The notes: a model not told the origin generated them from the sequence alone. Shown: positions 1-7,268, numbered from the stretch's first letter. The stretch: DNA of 15,299 bases from Sulfurimonas sp. UBA6014 (GCA_002428085.1 DJAA01000059.1:47538-62836), one strand, 5' to 3'. Numbers and translations are program-made.

Positions 1-1
1 G

Positions 2-568
2 ACCTACTTTAAACAACTCAGTGTCAATGAGCATCAGTATTATCCTGAGAACAAAAAATCATACAGCGTAGGCGGCGGCGCACCAAAGACTGCTTCTGGA
101 AAAGTGGAATGTGTCATACAATCTTTTGCAGAAAAAGGAATTGACACTATGCCGCTCTGGAGAGACGAGTACGCGTTTAGCGTGCCTGAGGGCAAGTTTA
201 AACTTCTCACAGGTCGTCATGCACAGTTTACGCAAAGCGGAACTGCAAACAATGCGATGCTTCGTGATTTGATGCCTGAAAATTTTATTTGGATAAACAA
301 AAGAGTTGCCAAAGAAAAAGGGATTCATTTTGCAGATATGATTGAAGTGAGTTCAGAGACGGGTAAAACGCATTTAAGAGCGTATCCTACGGAAAAAATC
401 GCACCAAATCAGGTGTTTTTTATTCATGGATTTGGTTCGGAAAGTGATGCTCTGACATGGGCATATAAAAACGGCGGCAATGACAACACTGTCATCAGTG
501 ACACCATGGAACCTGTTTACGGTGCTGCGGCTATGCACGAAACTAATGTAGAAATAAGGAAGGTGTAA
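2..568 (+). CDS. Molybdopterin oxidoreductase catalytic subunit, PsrA/PhsA type (C-terminal part, cut by window edge)
   Basis: The reading frame is open from the left edge to the stop at 566-568, so only the last 188 codons are present and the true start lies outside the window. The visible part is the molybdopterin-dinucleotide-binding domain of the DMSO reductase superfamily: a strand-rich LLTGRH segment, an NPEN/INKR-like loop (PENFIWINKR), a GI.FADMIEVSSETG motif and a closing GFGSES...PVYGAA region. The spacing matches polysulfide/thiosulfate reductase large subunits as I know them. The cofactor-binding N-terminal half, the Tat signal and the Mo-ligand residue are not visible, so substrate and cellular side cannot be decided. 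The ferredoxin subunit follows after 2 nt and an NrfD subunit after that, which fits a three-subunit respiratory reductase. Other members (tetrathionate, arsenate, sulfur reductase) remain possible. Confidence 0.85.
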   Translation, partial: TYFKQLSVNEHQYYPENKKSYSVGGGAPKTASGKVECVIQSFAEKGIDTMPLWRDEYAFSVPEGKFKLLTGRHAQFTQSGTANNAMLRDLMPENFIWINKRVAKEKGIHFADMIEVSSETGKTHLRAYPTEKIAPNQVFFIHGFGSESDALTWAYKNGGNDNTVISDTMEPVYGAAAMHETNVEIRKV

Positions 569-570
569 TT

Positions 571-1134
571 ATGGCAAATTATGCAATGGCACTCGATTAT
601 AAAAATTGTATCAATTGTAAGGCATGTGAGGTCGCTTGCAAGGAAGAAAACGGCATTCTTTTAGGTGCGGACAAACATAGAATTTGGGTTGGAGCAAATG
701 ACGTCAACGGCGAATGGCCGGCACTTGACATTGCATCTGCAGCGTTTATGCCAAGCCAATGCCAACACTGCGAAGTCGCCCCTTGTCAAGAGGTTTGCCC
801 AACTCAGGCAACCTATTACGATGCCAACGGCATCGTTCAAGTCGATGTCGATAAATGTATTTTATGCAGTTATTGCATGGTCGCTTGTCCTTACGATGCA
901 CGGTATGTTGACGACAGAACTATGACGGTTGACAAATGTACTTTTTGTTCCGACACGCGTTTGGTTCGAGGCGAAGTAACAACGGCTTGTCAAAACACTT
1001 GTCCTACGAAAGTAAGAACATTTGGTGACATTGATGACCCTAATAGTGAGATTAGTATATTGCTCAGAACGAGGGAGAGTTTTACACTCAAACCGCATAT
1101 TGGCACGAAGCCAAAACTTTTCTATCTAACATAA
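571..1134 (+). CDS. 4Fe-4S ferredoxin-type electron transfer subunit (PsrB/PhsB-like)
   Basis: This 187-residue protein carries electrons between the membrane subunit and the molybdenum subunit. It has sixteen cysteines in four groups, enough for four [4Fe-4S] clusters: C13-x2-C16-x2-C19-x3-C23; C64-x2-C67-x4-C72-x3-C76; C96-x2-C99-x2-C102-x3-C106; and C123-x2-C126-x13-C140-x3-C144. This is the classic DmsB/PsrB/NrfC arrangement, and the C-terminal KPKLFYL ending is typical of PsrB-like proteins. There is no signal peptide, as expected for a subunit that is either cytoplasmic or carried across the membrane with a Tat-exported partner. An AAGGAAGG ribosome binding site overlaps the end of the preceding gene. 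It is surely co-transcribed with its neighbours. The family assignment is firm; the physiological substrate is not. Confidence 0.93.
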   Translation: MANYAMALDYKNCINCKACEVACKEENGILLGADKHRIWVGANDVNGEWPALDIASAAFMPSQCQHCEVAPCQEVCPTQATYYDANGIVQVDVDKCILCSYCMVACPYDARYVDDRTMTVDKCTFCSDTRLVRGEVTTACQNTCPTKVRTFGDIDDPNSEISILLRTRESFTLKPHIGTKPKLFYLT

Positions 1135-1143
1135 GGGGCTACC

Positions 1144-2358
1144 ATGTTTAATAAAATTTTACCACACAGAAAAATTACGATAAAAACACTGTTTGAGTTT
1201 GATAAAACACCGTTTAATATTTTTATGGGAATTCTTACTTTTACCCTTGTTATGGCGTTTTTGGCAGGCGTTACAAACTACCTCATTCATGGGCATCATG
1301 CGTATGGAGTGACACGAGAGCATCCATGGGGGCTTATGATTGCGATGTATGTCTTTTTCGTTGTCAGCTCAACAGGACTTTGTATCATCTCGGCTCTTGG
1401 GCACGTTTTTAAATTTAAAAGTTTTGAGTTTATAGGCAAACGTGCGATTTTTGGCGCGATTATTACCATTATTTCAGGTTTTGCCGTCATCGCTTTTGAG
1501 ATTGGGCATCCTGTAACTATGGCTATTTACAACACCATCTCTCCGGGACTCACTTCGGCTATTTGGGGTATGGGCGTGCTCTACTCTATTTATTTGGGTC
1601 TCATTATTATGGAGTTTATTTTCCTCTCAAGAAATGACCACAAATGGTCCACAATGTTTGGTTTGGGCGGACTCCTTATCGGTATTGCCGCGCACTCAAA
1701 TCTTGGAGCCGTTTTTGGTTTCTTAGTCGGCAGACCTATGGCAAACGGTGTTTTTTACCCTATTTATTTTATTCTCTCGGCGATGATTACGGGAAGTTAT
1801 CTTATTTTATTAATGTACGGATACAAATATAAAATGAAATTTAATGAAGAGATAACAAATTTCCTAGTGCACATTGCTAGACTTTTGGGTTTACTCATCG
1901 GGATACTTATATTTTTTGAATTTTGGAGACTTTTAACGGCTATTTATGGCGGTGTTCCAGAGCGTGCCGATACGGCGATGTACATGCTCACTTCTCCAAA
2001 CTTTCTCATCGGAGAGCTTTTGCTTGGTATGGTGATTCCTTTTGTCATCATCCTTGTCAGTAAAGCAAAAGCCATTAAACCACTCATTTATGCCTCTATA
2101 GGCGGAATGGTCGGTATTTTCTTTATGCGTTACGATTTGGTACATGACACCCTCGTTTACCCAATGCAGATGATGAAAACAACAGAGTATCAACTTGTTC
2201 CTACGCTTATACATTACTCTCCTACATGGACAGAATGGGCAATATCACTCGGAGCAATCGGCATTACCTTGTCGCTTTATTACATCGGTGAGAACTTCTT
2301 TTTCCTCGATCCAAAAGAACATGATGATTACTTTGAACATTACAAAAATTTAAACTAA
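1144..2358 (+). CDS. NrfD/PsrC-family membrane subunit of molybdoenzyme
   Basis: This 404-residue protein is almost entirely hydrophobic. I count nine or ten membrane segments, roughly at residues 27-47, 62-86, 101-121, 139-160, 171-193, 205-225, 242-262, 285-306, 312-328 and 365-382. The HPWGLMIAMYVFF stretch after the first helix is characteristic of NrfD/PsrC proteins, which anchor the reductase and exchange electrons with the quinone pool. Its start lies 9 nt behind the ferredoxin gene, after an AAGGGG ribosome binding site. Acidic and basic residues within the helices (E119, E157, E259, R262, R329, D331) could belong to a quinone or proton site; that is inference. The gene is the last of the operon and is followed by a stem-loop. 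Nothing in it separates polysulfide from thiosulfate or tetrathionate reductase. Confidence 0.92.
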   Translation: MFNKILPHRKITIKTLFEFDKTPFNIFMGILTFTLVMAFLAGVTNYLIHGHHAYGVTREHPWGLMIAMYVFFVVSSTGLCIISALGHVFKFKSFEFIGKRAIFGAIITIISGFAVIAFEIGHPVTMAIYNTISPGLTSAIWGMGVLYSIYLGLIIMEFIFLSRNDHKWSTMFGLGGLLIGIAAHSNLGAVFGFLVGRPMANGVFYPIYFILSAMITGSYLILLMYGYKYKMKFNEEITNFLVHIARLLGLLIGILIFFEFWRLLTAIYGGVPERADTAMYMLTSPNFLIGELLLGMVIPFVIILVSKAKAIKPLIYASIGGMVGIFFMRYDLVHDTLVYPMQMMKTTEYQLVPTLIHYSPTWTEWAISLGAIGITLSLYYIGENFFFLDPKEHDDYFEHYKNLN

Positions 2359-2371
2359 ACTCTCTATAAAC

Positions 2372-2403
2372 GAACCGAAAGTTTTACCTTCGGTTCATCT
2401 TTT
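2372..2403 (+). terminator. Stem-loop terminator after the reductase operon
   Basis: An 8-bp inverted repeat (GAACCGAA at 2372-2379 and TTCGGTTC at 2389-2396) encloses a 9-nt loop and is followed by the T-rich ATCTTTTA. It starts 13 nt after the nrfD-type stop and lies between two converging genes, so it could act in both directions, although the T tract on the minus-strand side (GTTTAT) is weaker. The stem is short and the T run broken, so termination may be partial. Confidence 0.65.
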
Positions 2404-2426
2404 ATCATAAAAATAGTGCACCCAAG

Positions 2427-2807
2427 TCAAAACCATGAATCGTCTAAACACTCTTCTTTCGTTTCTTTCATAAATTCTTGAAACTCACTTGCATTTTTAT
2501 CTAAAGCTTTATACTCTTCATATGTAAACTCTTTAAATATCGCTTCGTCTATACAGTTGCATAGTTTTGTATTATTGGTCTCTTGACATGACGAAATCAT
2601 TTCACTTTTTTGTGACACTTGCCAACCGTAATAACTTTTATAGTAAGGCAATAGTACCCATATCGCAAAGCCTATTGTTAGAACTACATTCACTATATAC
2701 TCTTTTTTCTTCGTCTGGATATACTTTTTCACATCATAAGAGATGAGGAGTAAAAACACAATCTCTAAACCAATATTGAACCAATCGCTCTCTAAAAAAT
2801 CAAACAT
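2427..2807 (-). CDS. Small two-helix membrane protein with cysteine-bearing C-terminal domain, function unknown
   Basis: I do not recognise this 126-residue protein. Two hydrophobic stretches at about residues 10-24 and 38-56 look like membrane helices. The loop between them is rich in lysine (VKKYIQTKKKEY), which by the positive-inside rule puts it in the cytoplasm and both ends outside. The C-terminal 65 residues would then be periplasmic; they are acidic and contain C74, C83, C85 and C120, which could form two disulfides. The start has a good AAAGGGAT ribosome binding site, and the gene begins 12 nt behind the stop of the outer-membrane protein gene, so it is probably the last cistron of the surE operon. 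No catalytic motif is visible; a CXC pair (C83/C85) leaves room for metal binding or redox chemistry, but this is speculation. Confidence 0.75.
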   Translation of the reverse strand: MFDFLESDWFNIGLEIVFLLLISYDVKKYIQTKKKEYIVNVVLTIGFAIWVLLPYYKSYYGWQVSQKSEMISSCQETNNTKLCNCIDEAIFKEFTYEEYKALDKNASEFQEFMKETKEECLDDSWF

Positions 2808-2819
2808 TTTATCCCTTTT

Positions 2820-3719
2820 TTACCATCTAAAATTTGGACGCAACATAAGTTGATGGTTGTCTATCCCCTCATCACGTAATGCACCTCTATATTTTGTTCC
2901 GCTGTTATACAAATATCCTAAACCAAGACCAAAGCTCATCTTTTTCGACCAACTAAGAGGCCATTTTTTTTCTAGCATGACCTCTGCTTCTGTTAAGTAA
3001 AATGTATCTGCACTCACTGAGAACATACTTGAAAAAGCACTGTTGTACAAAAAAGACCAAACACTTTTTTGGTAATCAATACTGCTTCTTCTTGCACCGA
3101 CATAGAGAGTGTTTGTGAAATCCTTGTTTTCATGAACGCGAGAGCCTAGTCTAAAACTCCAGTCTAAATCTCTATTTTCCTTTTCTCGTGTCCCTTTGAG
3201 CTTAAACTCAAAATCGAACCATCTATCCCAGTGCGCCAAGTTATCTTTAATGGAGTAGTCGCCAATGGTTACGAGGTAACCCATATAAGCTCTGTTTTTT
3301 CCTATAGAATCATCTTCTTGATTTTTAAAAATCATCATATTACCTACAAAAAATGAGAGGGCATATGGCTCTTCAAAACCTGCTGTTACCGCTTTTACCA
3401 AGTTAAAATCTTCAATCTTAGACTTCTCATACATCTCTCCATGATTTTGTCTAAAATAAAGCCCACCAATTCCCATAGGATGCAGAGATGCTTCAACTAA
3501 AAATATATTGGGACTAAGCGAATTTAAAAATAAATCTGTATATATTTGCGCCTCAGAGTAGGAAGTAGCATCTACTATCTCTTCTTCTGTATCTAAGTCT
3601 ATAAACATCGAAACATTTGAGTAGTAAGCATCAAGCTCATAGTCGTACTCAACTAAATGTTCCGCAAGTAAAGCGTTGCACATCCCAAGCAAAAGAAGTG
3701 CATACAAAACAATTTTCAT
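2820..3719 (-). CDS. Probable outer-membrane beta-barrel protein, function unknown
   Basis: The protein has 299 residues if started at the ATG at 3719-3717. An in-frame start at 3755 exists, but the 3719 start gives an immediate signal peptide (MKIVLYALLLLGMCNALLA, cleavage probably after A19) and an ATGA overlap with the tcdA stop, so it is preferred. The mature part is rich in aromatic and alternating polar/apolar residues with many Gly and Tyr, for example FGLGLGYLYNSGTKYRG, and ends in the aromatic residue W (LRPNFRW), the usual signature for Bam-dependent insertion into the outer membrane. It lacks cysteine after the signal. I do not recognise a named family. The gene is translationally coupled to tcdA upstream and followed after 12 nt by a small membrane protein; a role shared with those genes is not evident. 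A surface barrel or porin-like protein is the best description. Confidence 0.78.
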   Translation of the reverse strand: MKIVLYALLLLGMCNALLAEHLVEYDYELDAYYSNVSMFIDLDTEEEIVDATSYSEAQIYTDLFLNSLSPNIFLVEASLHPMGIGGLYFRQNHGEMYEKSKIEDFNLVKAVTAGFEEPYALSFFVGNMMIFKNQEDDSIGKNRAYMGYLVTIGDYSIKDNLAHWDRWFDFEFKLKGTREKENRDLDWSFRLGSRVHENKDFTNTLYVGARRSSIDYQKSVWSFLYNSAFSSMFSVSADTFYLTEAEVMLEKKWPLSWSKKMSFGLGLGYLYNSGTKYRGALRDEGIDNHQLMLRPNFRW

Positions 3720-4357
3720 AACTTTTGTGTCAGCTTTTTGATAGTTTGAGCGCACATGACAAGTCCAAATGAAGCCGTGACCCCCATAAAACTCCCCTTC
3801 TCTTTAACCACCGCTTCTTCTGAGCTAAAAACTACCGTATACTTTTTTTTAAACCCTCTTTTTCGAAGTTCATAGCGAATCTTTGAGCCAAATTTATCGC
3901 CGTAAGTTTTCCAAATATCGTCCACTTTTATCTGAGTTGGATCTAGTCGTTTTGCTGAGCCAAAAGAGGAGATGAGTTTTTTATGGCATTTTTGGGCGAT
4001 GGCAAGTTTTGCCTGGGTATCATCAATGGCATCCAAAACAACATCGTACGGCTCAAAATCAAAGTCCCAAACCCACTGTTCATCTATGTGGGTATTGATA
4101 ACCTTAATGTGTGGATAATGCTTCAGCAGCGCTTCAACTTTGAGCTCACCTTCATGAAGCTCTGACCACATTTGACGGTTTTGATTTGTGATATCGTAGG
4201 TGTCAAAATCAACGATAGTGATATCTAAAATGCCGCTTCTACTTAAGCAATCAAGACAAAAACTCCCCACTCCCCCTACTCCTAAGAGTATAATTTTAGC
4301 ATTTTGTACTTTGGCAAAATCCTCTTGAAGAAGGAGTTCTATGCGGTCATATTTCAA
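3716..4357 (-). CDS. tcdA: TcdA-type tRNA threonylcarbamoyladenosine dehydratase (ThiF/E1-like)
   Basis: The 213-residue protein belongs to the E1-like ThiF/MoeB superfamily. It shows the Rossmann ATP-binding GVGGVGS at residues 26-32, DFD (50-52) and the NQNRQ segment (58-62), and LDAIDD at 108-113. GSAKRLDPTQIKVDDI (133-148) followed by a TYGDKFGSKIRYELRKRG segment is typical of TcdA/CsdL rather than of MoeB or ThiF, and the MoeB zinc cysteines are absent. TcdA uses ATP to dehydrate t6A37 to cyclic t6A in tRNAs reading ANN codons, in the cytoplasm. It is shorter than the roughly 270-residue E. coli enzyme. The start is TTG, supported by GGGA 6 nt upstream, and lies 3 nt after the surE stop; its ribosome binding site is inside surE. 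The stop overlaps the next start as ATGA. Confidence 0.88.
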   Translation of the reverse strand: MKYDRIELLLQEDFAKVQNAKIILLGVGGVGSFCLDCLSRSGILDITIVDFDTYDITNQNRQMWSELHEGELKVEALLKHYPHIKVINTHIDEQWVWDFDFEPYDVVLDAIDDTQAKLAIAQKCHKKLISSFGSAKRLDPTQIKVDDIWKTYGDKFGSKIRYELRKRGFKKKYTVVFSSEEAVVKEKGSFMGVTASFGLVMCAQTIKKLTQKL

Positions 4358-4360
4358 AGC

Positions 4361-5146
4361 TTATCCCAACCAATCTTGAAGAGTTTTCATACTTTTATAA
4401 GCACTCAAATCAAGCTGAATCGGGGTAATAGAGACAAATCCAGATTGTATTGCTTCATAATCACTCATCCCGAAGGCACCCTCTCTTGGGGAAAATTTTA
4501 GTGGATGCAGTCCTAGCCAATAGTGCTCTTCACCCCTTGGATTTCTATGAAGATGTGAATCGTTTGCATAAAAACGATACCCCGCATACGTAACCCTCAT
4601 GTCAGCAACCTCAAGGTCAGCTGGTATATTGACATTTAAAAATTCTCTATGAGGAAGAGGGAAAAAGCCCTCTCTAATCTTGCAGACGAGCTTTTTTATC
4701 GTCTCTCGTGCAAGAACAAAATCGCCCTCAGGGTTTGAAAAATCCATAACTTGACTGATGGCGATAGAAGGAATGTTATGTAAAACTCCCTCCATCGCCC
4801 CTGCGACTGTTCCACTATAGGTGATGTCTTCACCCATGTTTGAGCCACGATTGATTCCACTGATGAGCAAGTCGGGCTTTTTTTCTACAAACATGGTACT
4901 CAAAGAGAGGTATACACAATCACTCGGAGTTCCATCATCAAGCTTGTAAAAATCATCATCTACACTCACAAAACGAAGAGGTCGCACCAATGTCAATGAG
5001 TGCCCACATGCCGACTTTTCATTTGCAGGAGCAACAACTGTTACCGTAACATTTTCCAACTCTTTCAGGGCACTCACTAAACTCAAAAGCCCTTTTGCCT
5101 CATAGCCATCATCATTGGTTACCAATATTTTGTATGTATTTTTCAT
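4361..5146 (-). CDS. surE: 5'/3'-nucleotidase SurE
   Basis: This 261-residue protein is SurE, a divalent-metal-dependent phosphatase acting on nucleoside 5'- and 3'-monophosphates and short polyphosphates in the cytoplasm. Metal and active-site motifs are intact: TNDDG at residues 10-14 (D12, D13), APANEKSACGHS at 39-50 (S45), and SGINRGSNMG at 96-105 (N99), followed by YSGTVAGAMEG. Length is usual for the family. It is the first gene of a four-gene minus-strand run (surE, tcdA, barrel protein, small membrane protein). There is no Shine-Dalgarno in front of the ATG; instead a -10-like TACAAT ends exactly 6 nt before it, which suggests the transcript may start at the start codon. The surE-ThiF pairing is, from memory, also found in Campylobacter. 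Confidence 0.95.
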   Translation of the reverse strand: MKNTYKILVTNDDGYEAKGLLSLVSALKELENVTVTVVAPANEKSACGHSLTLVRPLRFVSVDDDFYKLDDGTPSDCVYLSLSTMFVEKKPDLLISGINRGSNMGEDITYSGTVAGAMEGVLHNIPSIAISQVMDFSNPEGDFVLARETIKKLVCKIREGFFPLPHREFLNVNIPADLEVADMRVTYAGYRFYANDSHLHRNPRGEEHYWLGLHPLKFSPREGAFGMSDYEAIQSGFVSITPIQLDLSAYKSMKTLQDWLG

Positions 5147-5152
5147 AAATAG

Positions 5153-5158
5153 ATTGTA
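5153..5158 (-). promoter_or_regulatory. Candidate -10 box of the surE operon (possibly leaderless)
   Basis: Read on the minus strand, TACAAT (within TATACAAT) is followed by six bases and then the surE ATG. The usual -10 to start distance puts transcription start on the A of ATG. The upstream sequence is T-rich with no clear -35, as is common for sigma-70 promoters in this group. It is a motif match only. Confidence 0.4.
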
Positions 5159-5229
5159 TACAAATCGAAATTAAAACTTTATGATTTGTTTTTTGTGCCG
5201 ATTTATGAGTATTAAACAAGGAGTCTTCC

Positions 5230-5754
5230 ATGAACACATCTTATAGCCTTGATGCCTACAGAACACATGACTTAAATATTATGATGAAAACATCGAGTGG
5301 TGATGTCATCAATATGGACTTTGCAAACAAGCAAGAACTCTCTCTTAGCCAAAAACAAAGCGATGATGCAAGCCAAAGTACACTCTCTTTTTCCTCTATG
5401 CAGTCGTTTCAGTTTTCTATGAGCGGCAACGGAATAGACCAACAGGACCAAAAAGAGATAAAAGAGTTCATGAAAATAGCCCAGCCTTTTATCGATGACT
5501 TCATGAAAGAGCTTGACCAAGAGACTCCAACATCACCAGCGAGCAAAGTCGCTAAAGAGATAGCAGATATTTTTGCTCCCCTCAAAGAAAAAGAGAGTGA
5601 TACAAAAGCCGTCGCTAAAAACTCTATTGTAGAGATGTTTGACAACTCTTTAAAACAAATGAAAAATAAAGAGAAGATTTTTGATGAAGCACAAAGTTTT
5701 CTAGAAAGAACACTCAGAGAATTTGACGGATTTAATAAATTTCTCTATGCTTAA
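5230..5754 (+). CDS. Small soluble protein of unknown function (weak DUF5610-like pattern)
   Basis: This 174-residue protein has no signal peptide, membrane segment or cysteine. Its N-terminal third has a DLNIMMKTSSGDVINMDF strand pattern, then a serine/glutamine-rich stretch, then FQFSMSGNGIDQQDQKEIKE followed by amphipathic helix with many K, D and E. The strand-plus-helix pattern reminds me of DUF5610-type proteins of gammaproteobacteria, but I cannot confirm this by alignment. An AAGGAG ribosome binding site lies 7 nt before the ATG. It is divergent from surE and precedes rho by 112 nt with its own promoter between, so it is probably a single-gene unit. CCGATTT at 5198-5204 resembles a flagellar sigma-28 -10 element, but no properly spaced -35 is seen. 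Function remains unknown. Confidence 0.8.
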   Translation: MNTSYSLDAYRTHDLNIMMKTSSGDVINMDFANKQELSLSQKQSDDASQSTLSFSSMQSFQFSMSGNGIDQQDQKEIKEFMKIAQPFIDDFMKELDQETPTSPASKVAKEIADIFAPLKEKESDTKAVAKNSIVEMFDNSLKQMKNKEKIFDEAQSFLERTLREFDGFNKFLYA

Positions 5755-5771
5755 ATTTCTCTTATATCATC

Positions 5772-5801
5772 TTGACATTCCCACTTCTATTAGTGTAAAA
5801 T
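5772..5801 (+). promoter_or_regulatory. Sigma-70 promoter of rho
   Basis: A perfect TTGACA (5772-5777) and TAAAAT (5796-5801) are separated by 18 bp, with a TG just before the -10. Start of transcription would be near 5808, leaving a leader of about 60 nt before rho. A second possible -10, TATTAT, lies at 5804-5809. The rho leader has a modest AAGG ribosome binding site at 5852-5855. Confidence 0.6.
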
Positions 5802-5866
5802 TGTATTATTAAAGCTTTCAGTCCCTTTCCAAACAAAATTCCAATTACATTAAGGTTAATTACTTT

Positions 5867-7219
5867 ATGAGTGAAAACAACACAACCGAAAACATTCCAC
5901 AGCTCTCTAGCAAACCCTCTAAACCTACCAACAAAACGCGAACTCATTCACCCGCCAAAGGGACAACTATTGATGACCTTCGTACAAAAAGTATTGAAGA
6001 ACTCGTAGAAATAGCCACAGAACTCAATGTTGAAGACCCAAATGAGCTCAAACGTCAAGATGTTATTTTTGAGATTTTAAAAGCACAAACTGCACAGGGT
6101 GGATTTATCCTCTTTAGTGGAATTTTAGAAATCATGCAAGATGGGTACGGATTTATCCGCTCTATCGATAAAAGTTTCAATGAAAGTATCAATGATGCGT
6201 ATGTTTCAAACACACAAATCAAAAGATTTGCACTCAGAAACGGAGATGTTGTAACTGGTCAAGTGCGTCCTCCAAAAGAGCAAGAGCGATATTACGCACT
6301 CATCAAGATAGAAGCAGTCAATGGCTTGCCTCCTGAAGAGAGTAAAAAAAGACCTCTTTTTGAAAACCTCACTCCACTGTATGCTTCAGAACAAATCAAA
6401 CTCGAATACAGAGAAAAAGGTTTAACGGGACGCATGATGGATCTTTTTTGTCCTATTGGAAAGGGACAACGCGGACTTATTGTCGCACCTCCTAGAAGTG
6501 GTAAAACAGAACTTCTCAAAGAAATTGCTCATGGTATTTCAAAAAATCATCCCGATATTGACTTAATGGTTTTGCTTGTGGATGAGCGTCCCGAAGAGGT
6601 CACCGACATGGAGAGAAGTGTCAAGGGAGATGTCTACAGCTCGACCTTTGATATGCCTGCAAAAAACCACGTCAAAGTAGCTGAGATGGTGATAGAAAAG
6701 GCAAAACGACGCGTTGAGCTTGGCAAAAATGTTGTCATTCTCCTAGACTCTATCACCCGTCTTGCCCGCGCATACAACACCGTAACGCCTTCAAGCGGAA
6801 AAGTTCTCTCAGGTGGCGTTGATGCAAATGCACTCCATAAACCAAAAAGATTTTTCGGAGCTGCTAGAAACATTGAAAATGGCGGAAGCTTAACCATCAT
6901 CGCTACCGCACTTATAGACACGGGAAGTAAAATGGACGAAGTTATCTTTGAAGAGTTCAAAGGAACAGGAAACTCAGAAGTTGTCCTCGACCGTAAAATT
7001 GCTGACAGAAGAATTTTTCCAGCCATCGATATTTTAAAATCAGGAACAAGAAAAGATGAGCTTCTGATTACTCCTGAGACTTTGCAAAAAGTATTTATAT
7101 TACGCCAAATGCTTCACAAACAAGATGACGAAGTGGAAGCTCTTAAATTTATCTACACAACCATGGGTAAAAAAGAGACAAATGCCGAATTTCTTGAGAG
7201 CATGAACCAAAACTCGTAA
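5867..7219 (+). CDS. rho: Transcription termination factor Rho
   Basis: This 450-residue protein is the hexameric RNA-dependent ATPase that ends transcription. After a Ser/Thr/Lys-rich N-terminal tail of about 30 residues come the Rho N-terminal helix bundle (about 34-75), the cold-shock-like primary RNA-binding domain (QDGYGFIRS at 91-99) and the ATPase domain. Walker A is APPRSGKT (207-214), the catalytic glutamate is in VDERPEEVT (E240), Walker B is VILLDS (D294), and the Q-loop/R-loop region runs through SGGVDANALHKPKRFFGAARN (315-335). The arginine-finger region DRRIF (380-384) is intact. Compared with the common PPKAGKT, the P-loop reads PPRSGKT. The gene has its own promoter and is followed after 89 nt by murI. 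Rho genes are often autoregulated by their own termination in the leader; nothing here proves that. Confidence 0.98.
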   Translation: MSENNTTENIPQLSSKPSKPTNKTRTHSPAKGTTIDDLRTKSIEELVEIATELNVEDPNELKRQDVIFEILKAQTAQGGFILFSGILEIMQDGYGFIRSIDKSFNESINDAYVSNTQIKRFALRNGDVVTGQVRPPKEQERYYALIKIEAVNGLPPEESKKRPLFENLTPLYASEQIKLEYREKGLTGRMMDLFCPIGKGQRGLIVAPPRSGKTELLKEIAHGISKNHPDIDLMVLLVDERPEEVTDMERSVKGDVYSSTFDMPAKNHVKVAEMVIEKAKRRVELGKNVVILLDSITRLARAYNTVTPSSGKVLSGGVDANALHKPKRFFGAARNIENGGSLTIIATALIDTGSKMDEVIFEEFKGTGNSEVVLDRKIADRRIFPAIDILKSGTRKDELLITPETLQKVFILRQMLHKQDDEVEALKFIYTTMGKKETNAEFLESMNQNS

Positions 7220-7268
7220 AAAATGAAATTTTTATTCTTGCCGATAGGCATAGCTTTAATGCGAGGAA

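Noticed and set aside
3719..3755. Upstream start for the barrel protein at 3755
   Set aside because: It would add 12 polar residues before the signal peptide and enlarge the overlap with tcdA; the ATG at 3719 fits better.
5172..5204. Sigma-28 (flagellar) promoter: TAAAACTT and GCCGATTT
   Set aside because: The two elements are 17 nt apart instead of about 11, so the -35 part does not fit; only the -10-like half remains.
6634..7026. Long open frame antisense to rho
   Set aside because: It lies wholly inside rho, has no ribosome binding site or recognisable motif, and is explained by rho codon use.
7217..7247. Another GCCGATA box, between rho and murI, as a sigma-28 promoter
   Set aside because: The only TAAA upstream is at the wrong distance, and murI is not expected to be a flagellar gene.
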